DNA from: a virus
Virus record (IMG/VR): IMGVR_UViG_3300013372_003978
Location: 1 to 64,000 of that record
Reading direction: 5' to 3' (one strand)
Length of the DNA: 64,000 bases
Part shown: positions 1 to 14,100 of the stretch, piece by piece
Layout: each line of letters opens with the position of its first letter
Position numbering within the stretch: the stretch's first letter is position 1
Position numbers and translations under genes: made by a program
The notes under the pieces: generated by a model
Told to the model about the DNA's origin: nothing
The model's input: the letters and a program-made list of their open reading frames with translations, nothing else
The model's database searches: none

Positions 1-185
1 GGTATAGGATATGTTCCACCACTAATTTTAAATTTAATATCACTTCCTACAACCGTAAAGTTAGATACTCTTGAGGATAAAATACCTAGTTTAGCAGCAA
101 CCAATTCAGCAGTGTTTATAGTAGCAGAAACACCACCTATATAGGTATTAAATATTCCTCTGTAAGGTCCTATTCTTCCTGCCAT
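1..185 (-). CDS. Truncated virion-type protein, N-terminal 61 residues
   Basis: The ATG at 185-183 opens a reading frame that runs off the left edge of the window, beginning MAGRIGPYRGIFNTYIGGVS. It overlaps the stop codon of the LamG-like gene by one base (TAATG), so it is translationally coupled as the next gene of the fibre operon. The visible part is rich in Gly, Thr, Ser and Val, like the neighbouring virion proteins, and has no signal peptide or membrane segment. Its position and composition suggest a structural protein. No family is recognised. Confidence 0.7.
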   Translation of the reverse strand, partial: MAGRIGPYRGIFNTYIGGVSATINTAELVAAKLGILSSRVSNFTVVGSDIKFKISGGTYPI

Positions 186-892
186 TATAGTCCGAATCTT
201 GTTTTTGTTGCGTTATAGTTTTGTAATACTTCTTGGGGTGTAAGTGCTCTATTATATATTAATGTTTGTGCTATTTTACCAGTAAAATAAAACTGTGTTA
301 CTGCAGTACCTTTTATTGCCCCTATAGATATTGTATAATTTGTAATATTTGGTATATTGTTTGAAGTGACAATAAATAATTGGGAAATACCATTAATATA
401 AAGAGAAGTTGTTGAATTAATAGTGCCAATCGATTTTGTTGCTACTATATTATACCATTTATTTATTTGAATAACATTAGAAGTTGTTCTCATTCCATTT
501 CCCGTCCAAAACTCAACAGATACAGAACCAGGACCATTAATACCAATACATATTCCCATCCCAGTTAATGTTCCATCAGAATTTCCAATTAATGTAGTTG
601 CAATTTCGCCAGTAACAGATGTAGGATATATCCACGTTGATATAGTAGTATTAATATCTCCAGAAAATCCTAAGTTTTGTTGAGTTATAACATAATCATC
701 ACTCCCATCAAAAACAATATTACCACCATTTGCAGAATCAAAAGTTGGTCCATTTACTAAAGTACCATTATTTCCTCCACGAGATAAGTCATTCCAAGTG
801 GTTGAACCACTTACGATAGATTTAGAGTTAGCGGCATCAAGATACAAAACCAACCCATCAGTTACTACTTTTGGTGAAAAATTAAATGCCAT
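185..892 (-). CDS. LamG/concanavalin A-like lectin domain protein
   Basis: This 235-residue protein is close to a single concanavalin A-like jelly roll. It opens with the signature VVTDGLVLYLDAANSKS, followed by a W-x-DLS motif near residue 33, NIVFDGSDDYV near residue 60, a central KWYNIVATKS strand, SLYINGIS, and the closing pattern FTGKIAQTLIYNRALTPQEV. This arrangement is typical of Laminin_G_3 domains in phage fibres and bacterial surface proteins, where the fold binds carbohydrate or mediates virion contacts. It lies directly after the 1,203-residue fibre, so it may be a receptor-binding or accessory tip protein. Sugar binding itself is inferred from the fold. Confidence 0.75.
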   Translation of the reverse strand: MAFNFSPKVVTDGLVLYLDAANSKSIVSGSTTWNDLSRGGNNGTLVNGPTFDSANGGNIVFDGSDDYVITQQNLGFSGDINTTISTWIYPTSVTGEIATTLIGNSDGTLTGMGICIGINGPGSVSVEFWTGNGMRTTSNVIQINKWYNIVATKSIGTINSTTSLYINGISQLFIVTSNNIPNITNYTISIGAIKGTAVTQFYFTGKIAQTLIYNRALTPQEVLQNYNATKTRFGL

Positions 893-3800
893 TTATATAC
901 TTCTTATTATTGTTTTTACGGTCCAACTTCCAGTAGTTCCTGATGTTTTCAGAATTGCTGATGAACCGCTTATTATCATATTAAATGTTAAACCACTTGT
1001 ATTTCCAATATCATTTGTTGATGTTTCAGTATATTGAATTGTTGAACCACTCCAAATGCTCATTATATTCCCACCTCTAAGATTTGTTCCATCATTAATA
1101 GTATAATCGAAAAAAGCACCTGTATAAGCTGATGTTGGTATTGAATAAATATTTGTTGAACCAGTAGTTGCAACTATTTTAACTGTTGTATTTAATGATG
1201 GTGCTAAATAACTACCCATCAATACTGTATTATCTGAAAAAGCTTCTAGAACTGGTAAACCTGAAATATCATTCACACTAAATAATGAACCAGTAAGTGA
1301 ATCACTAACACTAAATAATTCCCCTTGTGAACCTTGAACACTAAATATAGGTAATGAAGTACTATTTCCAGAACCAATTACTTTTAATATATTTTGAGTA
1401 CTAGATGATATAACTACTGATGTTGCTACAACATCTTTTAAATAAGTTCTACCAGTAACTACCTCTATTGCTCTAAAATCATAAGCATTTGTAAGTGTAG
1501 GGTTAATATATAAACCTCTAGTAATACCACTAGTACCACCTGATTGAGCAATTTCAGGTGAAATATTAATTATGTTATATGTAGCATTACCAGTTGCTGG
1601 ATAAAATGGTACACTTAAAGTTAATAAATTTTGATTACCACTTGTATTGGAATATCTATTATTACTTGGGTCTCTTCTAGCTTTAATTCCGTCAACACCA
1701 CCATATAATAATGAAATATCAGTATCAACACCAACTTGTGATGATACAAGAACACCAGCATAAAGATAGTTAGGCATACTTACATTACCAGCAACATTTA
1801 AAGCATAACCATTTGGTAATGAATTAATACCAACACGTCCAATAGTTTGTGGACTAGTACTAGTATAACCAGTAGTAGTTGAATATAAACCATTAGCCCA
1901 AATAACACCACCAATATTAAGTGTATTTGTTGTTCCAGATGCAACACCAACCGTATTACCAATTACAACATTATTAGAACCTGAAAAATTAGTAGTATTA
2001 ATTCTACCAACATTATTTCCAATATATATAGAATATGGTGCTGTTATTGTATATGAACCACCCGAATAATTATTACTATTACCAGCATTAGCCCCCAACA
2101 TAATAGAATTAATAGAACCATTACTACCTAAACCAGCAGAATTACCAATAAAGGTAGAAAGCGTTGAATTGGCTGTATTATAACTAGCAAAAGTTCCTAT
2201 TGCAATTAAACTATTATTGTTACTACCATTAGCTAAATTAGCTGCAGTACCAATAGAAATAGCATCTGTACTAATAGCTTTAGCACCATCTCCAATAGCA
2301 AAACTTCTAAGACCTGTGGCGGTTGGAGAAGGATACGTTGTATTACCTGTATATTCTGCATATAAAGCTAAATTTTTTGCTTGACCTATTACTGAAAATG
2401 TACCACCTGTATTATTTGTAAATGTTGTTGTACCAGCTGATGAAACAAACGTACCACCAGTTACTGTTATATCTAATGGTAAGTTTAAATAAGTTGTTGC
2501 GGATACTGTTGTTGCTGTAATACCATCATTATTTAAATAAGTACCATTGGTTTGAAATGTTGTACCAGATATATAACCATCAGCTCTAATAAAACTAGTT
2601 ACATTGGTAGCAGCGTTCAGACCCTCAAGCAACCTAGTTACGTTATCAGCGTTGCCAGTACCATTTTTAATACTTAACGCACCTTCTCCCAAATTTGTTA
2701 CTATTTCAGGTGTTGATGAGTTGTTGTATGCTTGTTGAAGAGTTGTAGTTGATACACCACCTGTCCCACCAACCGATTCACCAAATTTTGATGCAAATGT
2801 TATTTTTGCTTGTGCTATATCAGTTAAAAGTGATGCATCTGACTTAACAGACAATATAGCAATTAATATTGCGTTATCTCTAAAGTTTGAAAAGGTTGTG
2901 AATGATTCTGTATTAACTGCTGCAATTGCAGTAGGTAAATCAAGATATTTTGTTTGACCATATTGTATTCTAATTTGACCATTTTGTAACAAATATATTC
3001 TTTGGTTTGTTGCTTGTTTTGCTGGTGAACCAATTGAAGTAATCACCCCATTCAAATCGTAATTTGCTGGGTCAATAGTTGTTATATTGGCAGCTGTACC
3101 ACCAGTTTGTGTTCTATATTGAAATGTAGTTGGTGATTTACCTGATATATTTAGACTACTTGGGTTAAGTAGGTCTGTTGCGAATCCAATACCTAAACCC
3201 CATAAAACTCCACTACTAGTATTAAAAGTCAACCCTGTATTTGGGCTTGGGTAAACATTTTCATTTATCAGTTTGATTGGTGTGAACATATCACGAATCT
3301 GTGATATTGGTGATACTTCAAAATCAGGTTCATTAAATGCATTGATAAGACTAGTTCTATTTCCATGACCCATTTTAGCCAAATAAATACTTTGTCTTCT
3401 TTGTTGCGGTGTCGGAAATGTTACTTGTTGTGTCAACGTACCAGCACTTGTAAGTAACAAATATGTTTGAGTTGCTGAACTATAATAAAGTGATGGAATA
3501 TTTGTTTGACCAGTATACTTAACATAAACAACATCAGGGAGCAAAGGGTTTGTAGTGTTATCAACAATCCATCCTTCTGCTGGGCTAACATTAAATGTGG
3601 TGCTTGAAGCTAACGATATTCCACTAAAATTAAAAACACCAGTTGAAATCACATTACCTTCTAATATGTTTCGTTGCAAATCCGTCAAAGATAAATTGTT
3701 ATTTTCATTAACAGGATTAACAAATAATTTTCCAGTTGTTGTACCAGTTTGGATAATATAACCAATAGCATTGGTTCTAGCGGTTAATGGAAAGTTAATA

Positions 3801-4504
3801 AATTCTGTAGCGTTTTTAAATTCACCAGGTGTTGTATCTGAAGCATAAATCAATGAACCTATACTAGCACCAGTTACAGTAATGTTGCTAATAATACCAT
3901 AAGTCAAAACAATACCTTCTGAATTGTTTGGTATTATTTCAGCAGAAACTCCGACAACATCTCTATCATTATAATGTCGATTAACAGCGAGTTGAACAGC
4001 TGGTAAACCGCTATAAGTAGATAAAAGCTCAATACCTTTTCCTTTTTGAATATCTAAACCACTATTGTTGAATACTCTTAAGTAATTTTGTTGACCTAAA
4101 TTTACAGTAACCCCTTGATTTACTGATGTATTATATGATAAAGCTTTTTCTGTGTTATCAAAATATACAGTTCCTGGTACGGTAGTAGCACTAGTTGTTC
4201 CAGTATTAAATACGATATAATCAACTTTATTAATACTAGTTGCACTAATTGTATTTGCCAATATTGTATTTGCCGATATTGTATTTGCAGTAACTCCGTT
4301 AGTAAATATAGTTGGTCCTGTTATTATTCCACCTGTAATATCTAACATTCGAACCCAATTAAAAATACCATCTGTATTGTGATATTTAAATGCTGTATAT
4401 AAATCAGTATATTCAGACCCTAAAGGTGATATATGGTCAGGTATTCCATAACCTGTTTGAATTAATATTGGGGCTAAATCAAATGAATTTATTTGTGTAG
4501 ACAT
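893..4504 (-). CDS. Large repetitive tail-fibre protein (1,203 aa)
   Basis: The N-terminal 70 residues are non-repetitive and may dock to the tail. They are followed by a GxTIFTNGVTANTISA module found in the other fibres of this window. The middle contains fibre-type beta segments. From about residue 740 there are YadA-head-like turns (FAIGDGAKAI, ISIGTAAN, TFIGNSAG, IMLGANAG). The segment SNNVVIGNTVGVASGTTNTL followed by LNIGGVIWANG is a divergent copy of the cap module that closes the 17-residue arrays in the three related fibres. The C-terminus is beta-rich and ends in TIIRSI. There is no S74 chaperone domain. It is probably a trimeric fibre, but receptor and position on the virion are unknown. 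Confidence 0.75.
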   Translation of the reverse strand: MSTQINSFDLAPILIQTGYGIPDHISPLGSEYTDLYTAFKYHNTDGIFNWVRMLDITGGIITGPTIFTNGVTANTISANTILANTISATSINKVDYIVFNTGTTSATTVPGTVYFDNTEKALSYNTSVNQGVTVNLGQQNYLRVFNNSGLDIQKGKGIELLSTYSGLPAVQLAVNRHYNDRDVVGVSAEIIPNNSEGIVLTYGIISNITVTGASIGSLIYASDTTPGEFKNATEFINFPLTARTNAIGYIIQTGTTTGKLFVNPVNENNNLSLTDLQRNILEGNVISTGVFNFSGISLASSTTFNVSPAEGWIVDNTTNPLLPDVVYVKYTGQTNIPSLYYSSATQTYLLLTSAGTLTQQVTFPTPQQRRQSIYLAKMGHGNRTSLINAFNEPDFEVSPISQIRDMFTPIKLINENVYPSPNTGLTFNTSSGVLWGLGIGFATDLLNPSSLNISGKSPTTFQYRTQTGGTAANITTIDPANYDLNGVITSIGSPAKQATNQRIYLLQNGQIRIQYGQTKYLDLPTAIAAVNTESFTTFSNFRDNAILIAILSVKSDASLLTDIAQAKITFASKFGESVGGTGGVSTTTLQQAYNNSSTPEIVTNLGEGALSIKNGTGNADNVTRLLEGLNAATNVTSFIRADGYISGTTFQTNGTYLNNDGITATTVSATTYLNLPLDITVTGGTFVSSAGTTTFTNNTGGTFSVIGQAKNLALYAEYTGNTTYPSPTATGLRSFAIGDGAKAISTDAISIGTAANLANGSNNNSLIAIGTFASYNTANSTLSTFIGNSAGLGSNGSINSIMLGANAGNSNNYSGGSYTITAPYSIYIGNNVGRINTTNFSGSNNVVIGNTVGVASGTTNTLNIGGVIWANGLYSTTTGYTSTSPQTIGRVGINSLPNGYALNVAGNVSMPNYLYAGVLVSSQVGVDTDISLLYGGVDGIKARRDPSNNRYSNTSGNQNLLTLSVPFYPATGNATYNIINISPEIAQSGGTSGITRGLYINPTLTNAYDFRAIEVVTGRTYLKDVVATSVVISSSTQNILKVIGSGNSTSLPIFSVQGSQGELFSVSDSLTGSLFSVNDISGLPVLEAFSDNTVLMGSYLAPSLNTTVKIVATTGSTNIYSIPTSAYTGAFFDYTINDGTNLRGGNIMSIWSGSTIQYTETSTNDIGNTSGLTFNMIISGSSAILKTSGTTGSWTVKTIIRSI

Positions 4505-4522
4505 TTTTTTATTTTTTTTGTT

Positions 4523-4858
4523 TTAAACTATGGTATTATCTATGCTTTTAAAGCAATGGTTTTTATCTAATTTGTCCAATACCCAAACTAATGTTTTACC
4601 TGCTTTTGTTAAGGTGTTTGTTAATTCATTTTTCCCCAAAACTGAAGATATTGTTTCGTTTATATTTCCAAATTTATATCCGTCTTTGGTTATTAAGGTT
4701 TTATTTAATAAAGTCCTAAACTCTCGATTACCAAATTTATCTAAGTTTATTGCACTGCTTAAAAAATAACCTGATTTGTTTTTAACAAAAAACAAATTTA
4801 GTAATGATAGTGGTAGATACAATATGTATGCTACCAAAAATAGTATAAAATTTATCAT
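4523..4858 (-). CDS. Small membrane-anchored hypothetical protein
   Basis: The first 26 of 111 residues (MINFILFLVAYILYLPLSLLNLFF) form one strongly hydrophobic segment, followed by KNK. This suggests a single N-terminal membrane anchor with the rest in the cytoplasm. The soluble part is polar and helical and has no recognised motif. Its start overlaps the stop of the 64-residue gene (ATGA), so the two are coupled. A small membrane protein among fibre genes could be a holin-like or superinfection-exclusion factor. That is only a positional guess. Confidence 0.6.
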   Translation of the reverse strand: MINFILFLVAYILYLPLSLLNLFFVKNKSGYFLSSAINLDKFGNREFRTLLNKTLITKDGYKFGNINETISSVLGKNELTNTLTKAGKTLVWVLDKLDKNHCFKSIDNTIV

Positions 4859-5049
4859 AGTCCTGATTGATTATTTATTTGTGATGTGCTTATAAATTCT
4901 TGACCTAATTCAAGTAACCTATCAATTAATTCTTGTTCTGTTTCAAAGTATTCAAGAAATGGTTGTCCTGTTGTAACAATTTGATTTTCTTGAAGACTAC
5001 TATAATGAAATACATCGACTCCATTATGTGCTAAATAAAATTTGTTCAT
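4855..5049 (-). CDS. Short hypothetical protein (64 aa)
   Basis: This is a small acidic protein, MNKFYLAHNGVDVFHYSS to residue 64. It has a predicted amphipathic helix around FETEQELIDRLLELGQEF. It sits between the DUF285 repeat protein and the membrane protein and overlaps the latter by four bases. The leader upstream of its ATG is an AT-only tract containing a trinucleotide repeat and no Shine-Dalgarno sequence. The pattern of a short beta N-terminus plus a Glu-rich helix resembles small proteins found beside fibre genes in other phages. No family is assigned. Confidence 0.6.
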   Translation of the reverse strand: MNKFYLAHNGVDVFHYSSLQENQIVTTGQPFLEYFETEQELIDRLLELGQEFISTSQINNQSGL

Positions 5050-5059
5050 ATTATTTAAA

Positions 5060-7647
<2,588 letters not shown>

Positions 7648-7653
7648 AAATTA

Positions 7654-8106
7654 TTATGCTTGATAATCCGCTCCGTGACAAGTTATGATTGTTCTAAAGG
7701 TTGATAATGAAGCTAATGGTGAAAATTTTAAAACATCATTTGGTTGCATAGGGATATATCGTTTACCAGTATTATCGATTGGTAAACCTGTTATGTTCAC
7801 CCCATCCAAAAAATCAATATTTCTTGTACCTGTAATGTTACCAGCACTAACAGCCATAGGAACTAATCCTAATGGTACTACTGTCGAACCTCTTAATATA
7901 TATGTAAATATATTAGAACCCCCTGCTGTTGAAAAAGTTGTTGAACCCATTACTGAATATACTCTACCACCTAAGGTACCAGCAGTATATGCTGGAAACC
8001 CACCATTATCTGTACCTAACGTACCAAGTGTTGTTCCTGTCATAAAAGCGATACCGCTATTTAATACGTTTGCTAAAATTGGAATTTGTCCGTTTGTTAA
8101 AGCCAT
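7654..8106 (-). CDS. Probable virion protein (150 aa)
   Basis: This is a Gly/Thr-rich beta protein, starting MALTNGQIPILANVLNSG and ending IITCHGADYQA. It contains no charged cluster, signal peptide or membrane segment. It lies 28 bp after the giant fibre and 6 bp before the DUF285 protein. Because the giant fibre ends abruptly within a repeat module, this small protein could form or complete its tip, or it could be a fibre-associated cap. This is inferred from gene order only. No family is recognised. Confidence 0.6.
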   Translation of the reverse strand: MALTNGQIPILANVLNSGIAFMTGTTLGTLGTDNGGFPAYTAGTLGGRVYSVMGSTTFSTAGGSNIFTYILRGSTVVPLGLVPMAVSAGNITGTRNIDFLDGVNITGLPIDNTGKRYIPMQPNDVLKFSPLASLSTFRTIITCHGADYQA

Positions 8107-8134
8107 TTTATTTTAATTTTATTTTATTGTTATT

Positions 8135-11100
8135 TTAATAATTATATAATGTTCTAAATAATGATACCATCATAAAATCTAAATCACCACCTTCTATTGT
8201 TGTTGCACTAAATGTATTTGCACTTACTCCATTTGTAAAGGTTGTTGGTCCTGATACTGTACCACCAGTAAATGTACCACCACCAGTTGATGTGCTAAAA
8301 CCAGTTACACTAAATGTACCACCAGTATTATTACTAAACACTGCTGTACCAGCTGAATATGTACCACCAGTAACTCTAATATCTAATGGTAAACCTAGAT
8401 ATGTTGTTGCACTAAATGTACTAGCACTTACTCCATTTGTAAATATTGTTGAACCAGTTACGGTTCCACCAGTAAAACTAACACCTGTTGATGTACTAAA
8501 TCCAGTTACACTAAATGTACCTCCTGTGTTATTACTAAACACAGCTGTACCAGCTGAATAAGTACCACCAGTTACACGCACATCAACAGGAAGATTATAA
8601 TATGTTGTTGCTGATATTGTTGTTGCTGTTAAATTACCATTGATAAGAGTATTACCAGATACATGCAATGCTTGACTTGGATTAACCACATTAATACCAA
8701 TTCTACCTTGTGTTTGTGCGGATATACTTGGAATACCTGTTGTTATTTCATATGTATTTGCTCCAAATAACACACCACCTATATTGATTGAATTTGTTGT
8801 TAATGTAGGTAATGATATATTTGTACCGATAATAATATTATTTGAGCCAATACTGTCTAAAACATCACCTCTACCAACATTATAACCAAATAAATTTGAA
8901 TAACTAGCAATTGTTGCTTGATAACCAGCATTTCTACCAAAGAAATTTGAATGATTAGCATTTGTCGCAACAATACCAGCTAGACTACCAAAGAAATTTG
9001 AATAACTAGCATTTGGTGCATTCAAACCAGCACTATTACCAATGAAAGTTGAACCACTGGCATTGGTTGATTGATAACCAGCACTAGCACCAATAAAATT
9101 TGAAAGACTTGCTTTTGTTGCTTGATAACCAGCTTGATAACCAATAAAAGTTGAACCACTGGCACTTGTTGCATTTTGACCAGCATATTGACCAAAGAAA
9201 TTTGATTGATTAGCATTTGCTGCTTGATAACCAGCAGCACTACCTATAAAGTTTGAATTACTAGCACCAGTTGCTTGATAACCAGCACTTATTCCAAAGA
9301 AATTTGAATTAGTAGCATTTGTTGCACTATATCCAGCTAGATTACCAATGAAATTTGAATAAGATGCATTAGTTGCTTGATAACCAGCAGCATAACCAAA
9401 GAAATTTGATTGATTAGCATAAAATGCACCAGAACCAGCACCAAAACCTAAGAAATTTGAACCATAAGCACTACTAGCTTGATAACCAGCATTATAACCA
9501 AAGAAATTTGAATTATTAGCACCTGTTGCTGCATAACCAGCCTGTTGACCTAAGAAATTTGAATTAGGTGCGTTTGTTGCAAATTGACCCGTACTATCAC
9601 CAAAAAAGTTTGAATTAGAAGCACCTGTTGCGTTATAACCAGCATTCTTACCTATAAAATTTGAGCTAGCAGCGTTGGTGGCACCATTACCAGCTTGATA
9701 ACCCATAAAGTTTGAATAACTAGCAAGTGTTGCCCCATTACCAGCACTACTACCAAAGAAATTTGAATAACTAGCACCTGTTGCACTTGTACCAGCACCA
9801 GCACCAAAGAAATTTGAACGATTAGCATTTGTTGCATTATAACCAGCCTGATTACCAAAGAAATTTGAGTTATTTGCATTTGTTGCTTCATTACCAGCAT
9901 TTCGACCTAAGAAATTTGAGTTATTAGCACCTGTTGCACCATAACCAGCATTTTCACCTAAGAAATTTGAAAATTGAGCACCTGTTGCACCATAACCAGC
10001 AGCACTACCAAAGAAATTTGAACGATAAGCATCATATGCACCAACACCAGCAAAATAACCCATAAAATTTGATTCATAAGCACCTGTTGCTAATCTACCA
10101 GCATTTTTACCAATAAAGTTTGATTGATTAGCACTTGTTGCACTAAAACCAGCTGAATCACCAATGAAATTTGAACCACCAGCGTATGTTGCATAAGCAC
10201 CAGCAGCAGTACCTAAAAAATTTGAATTAGAAGCATCTGTTGCTTGAAAACCAGCCAGAAAACCAAATATTACGCTATTATTTTTAAATCTATTTATTTC
10301 AAAATAATCAACATATGTTGTATTATCACTTGTTCCAGTTATATTTGAACCTAATACGATTGAATTATCACCAGTAACAACACTATTTGAACCAAACACA
10401 AATGCAGGTTTTTGAAATGAAGTAGGTAAATCATAATATGGGCTACCACTAATTGTTATATATGATGTTAATAGTATATTAGCATCAACAATATATGTAT
10501 CAACCCCATCATAATATATGTCTGTTAAAGTATAATCATATAATGTATAGGTATTTCCAACCCCATCATCAATGACAAATAAGCTTTCACTACCATATGG
10601 TCCATAAAAATAATTATACCATTCAGAATATACATCAACACCAGCAAATACAACAGCATAGCTTGCATAATATGGGTCTGATGATGTCATAGTTATACCA
10701 GATATAACAGTTATCTGTGTTTTAACTGGTAATATTTCAAAACCATCGGCTATTGAATTAATACCTAAAGCAACACTATATTGTGAATTAGCAGAATTCC
10801 CACTACCACCAGCCAATGCACCTTTACCACCAGCTAATGAATTACTATTACTTTGAACAACAGAATTTAATCCAGTTCCACCAGACCAATACTCATTACC
10901 AATACTAAAACCACTTATATTAAATGTACCACCTGTATTATTTGTAAATACTGTTGTCCCAAAACCATATGTACCACCAGTAACTCTAATATCGGTTGGT
11001 AAACCTAAATAAGTTGTTGCACTAAATGTATTTGCTGTTAAACCATTAGTAAATAAAGTACTACCAGTAACAGTACCTCCAGTAAATGGTGTTGTAAATC

Positions 11101-14100
11101 CAGTTATATTAAATGTACCACCTGTATTATTATTTAAAATAATTGTTCCAGAACTATACGTACCACCAGTAAATGAATTTAAAAATCTAGAATCGTTGTC
11201 ACCAACAGCGATTGGAACACTTGCACTTAATGGGTTAACACTTAATCTTGTTAATCCTTTAACACTACTTGAAGCGTCAGATATCCATCCGTCTAATTTA
11301 CCAAATGTGTCAGCTTTAGGTATTGCACTTGCCGATGGTGTTGAAGTTGCTATTTCATCCGCACCACCATTTTGATGTCTTGATGCATGAGATTCAACGG
11401 TAACACCGTTTACTGTCAAAGCACTAAAGATTGTATTACCACCCATAGATAAATTACCAGTCATGGCTCTAGCACCATCAACTAACAAATATTGTGTATG
11501 GTCATCAGCGTTTAACCCCAATAAATTACCATGTACAGCCGATGCACTTACACCAGCTGCCTTAAAACCAATTACTGGTCTAATATCTTGAATTTCGGTA
11601 ATACCACTAAAACCTTGTTGAATATATATACTTGCAATTGATGTTACACTATCATTAAAATAAGTTGGTGGTGTTGGTAAATCACCCCCCTCAACTTCTA
11701 CTAGCGTTGTATAATATGTTTGACCTAACACTAACATATACTCTTCATTTAATCCATCACCAACAACATATAATGTGTGTTTTGTAAAAGAACTAAGAGG
11801 CAATGTTGTGATAAAACCACTATTGTCATCATAACCATTAATAACTTCGGTTGTACCAGTAGTAATCCAACCAGCACCACCATCTCTGTAGTACTGTGTA
11901 AAATTAACATTTGTACCACCACTAGGTAAAAAATTATCTTCTGAAAAATAATAATCACCAGAAGAAATGTTTAAATGATATGGGGTTGCGTTTTCAGTAA
12001 CTAAAGAACCAGTGACATATATAGAACCTAACGCATTTCTATTAAACGTAGATAATAAGTTAGAGGTATGTTTAGCATTATATGGTGTTGCGTCAATAAA
12101 CCTTACGGTTGTTGAATCTGTCACTGCTCTACCTAATATAATGTTGTTTATATTATCTGGTGAATTACTAGATGTGGATAAAATTTCATTTTCATTAAAA
12201 TAAAGGTAATTTTCACTATTTGCTGATAATGTTATTTGAGTGTTACCCCAATCAATCCTCATGTGTACACCATTATTTATTGTTTTTTCTAAATAACCAA
12301 AACCTGAAGATACTTCAAAGGTTAACCCACTTACATGTGTGATAACACCACCTTCAATAAGACCCATAGTAGCACCTTCAAAAATAAGTGTTGATGCATC
12401 GGTATGTGTCCCATCTTGGAAAGTTACGGATATTTTACGAGTCACCTCAAATTCACCATCTTCTACATCTAAAAATGCCCAATAAATATCATCACTAAGA
12501 TTGTTTATTTTAACGTGAGAAGAACTACCACCACCAAACGTACCGAAAGTATTTGGATGTTCAATCGATAAATCCCAAACCAAAGAATCAACAATGCTTA
12601 GTGAATCAATATCAAATCTTGCTGGTCCACCATTATTTAAAACCCTAACAGCATAACCCCAATTATAGGATGTGGTTGACATTGTATTTAATGATGCGTA
12701 ATCAAAGATTTGATAATTTGTTGAACCCGATACACCATTACCGATACCATCACCAACAAAAACACTCAATGTTGCACCACTACCTTGAACACTATTCGCA
12801 ATGGTTGTTCCTGTTCCAGTTGGAAAATTATAATAATTCTCCATATTAGCCAAAGCACCATAACCGTTATATGCGATTATTTTGGTACCATAAGAATATT
12901 CACCGTTAAAATCTAAATATTCACCATAGAATGTAGTGTCCTGAGTATGAGATTCAATCCAAACGTTTGTATCACAATCGGTAAATGATATTTTATGTGC
13001 TTGTGCATAATCACCAATATCATTAACATAAATAGCCGCATAACCAATAGGTGCACCAGATAAAGCTAAAAATGATATTTCGTTGTTTTGACCAATTTTA
13101 AATATATGTTGTGTGTTGGTATTAGGTACAATTTGTGATGTAATAATGTTGCTACCTTCAACACTAACATAAGGTTTTCCAGTCAAATCTATTTCATCTT
13201 CGGTAAATTTACCTGGACCTACTGAAACCAAAAACCTATTATCAATTGATGAACCAGTTATCGAATCAACCGCAGATTTAACAGATGTAAAATCACCACC
13301 TTTTTTAGCTACAGTAATAATTCTAGGGTCTTGATTAACCTCATACAACGGAGCGTTGATGTTGATTAATGTCTTTGAATAGTTATCAGTACCTTGTATT
13401 TTACCTGTGGCACCAGAATGAATTATATTAACATCTTTTGTACAATTTTCAAAATTAAGTGCAATGGCTTCAATACTTGGTGCAGAACCTATTTGAGGCA
13501 CATAAATACCAGTTTCCCATCTTTGGAAATTAACTGCGGTTAATCTTAATGAACCCCCGTTCTCAACCCAAAATCCAGTACCAGCAGCAGAACCAGTTGC
13601 TTTTGTTAATAAACAACCGTTTACAATAAAAGCACAACTTGGTTGGTCAGCTTTAGCAAAAATCAATCCAGATGTTGTTGTAACACCACCGTTTGTAGAT
13701 GTTACGTTTCTTAATTGCATTCTACCAACACCAGAACCATCATTTGTAACATAAAAACCTAATGTAAATGGGTATCCACCATACTTTACATTAGAACATT
13801 GCATGATACAATTTCCACCACCAGTACCAACTGTTTTAGCGTGTGTATAGTTACTACCAAACCTAACATTCTCCACATAAAAAATTGCATTTAACTGTGG
13901 GATTGTTGGTGATGAATAAAAAACAGCCGCTACGTTAGTACCTGTACAACCTTGAATTTGTACATCACTAACCATTGATTGGTCAGCACCTATAATCAAT
14001 GATGTGTTAGGGTTATTAGCTTGTATGATTGTATTAGTCTCGCTCTCACCAATAACATCAACATATGATTTCATTGTTATTGGGTCTTCATAAAAGACAC

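Noticed and set aside
3555-3761. Plus-strand open frames antisense to fibre genes (also 798, 7685, 8292, 14310, 32858)
   Set aside because: They arise from the low stop-codon density opposite Thr/Gly/Val-rich coding sequence and lack leaders or known domains.
9022-9900. Leu/Ile/Gln-rich open frames inside the fibre repeats on the same strand
   Set aside because: They are alternative-frame readings of the 51-bp repeats (also at 28390, 29296, 39179), with no own start context.
8873-10249. Regularly spaced repeats resembling a CRISPR array
   Set aside because: The period is exactly 51 bp, each unit is in frame within a long gene, and variation follows codon positions. There is no constant repeat with unrelated spacers.
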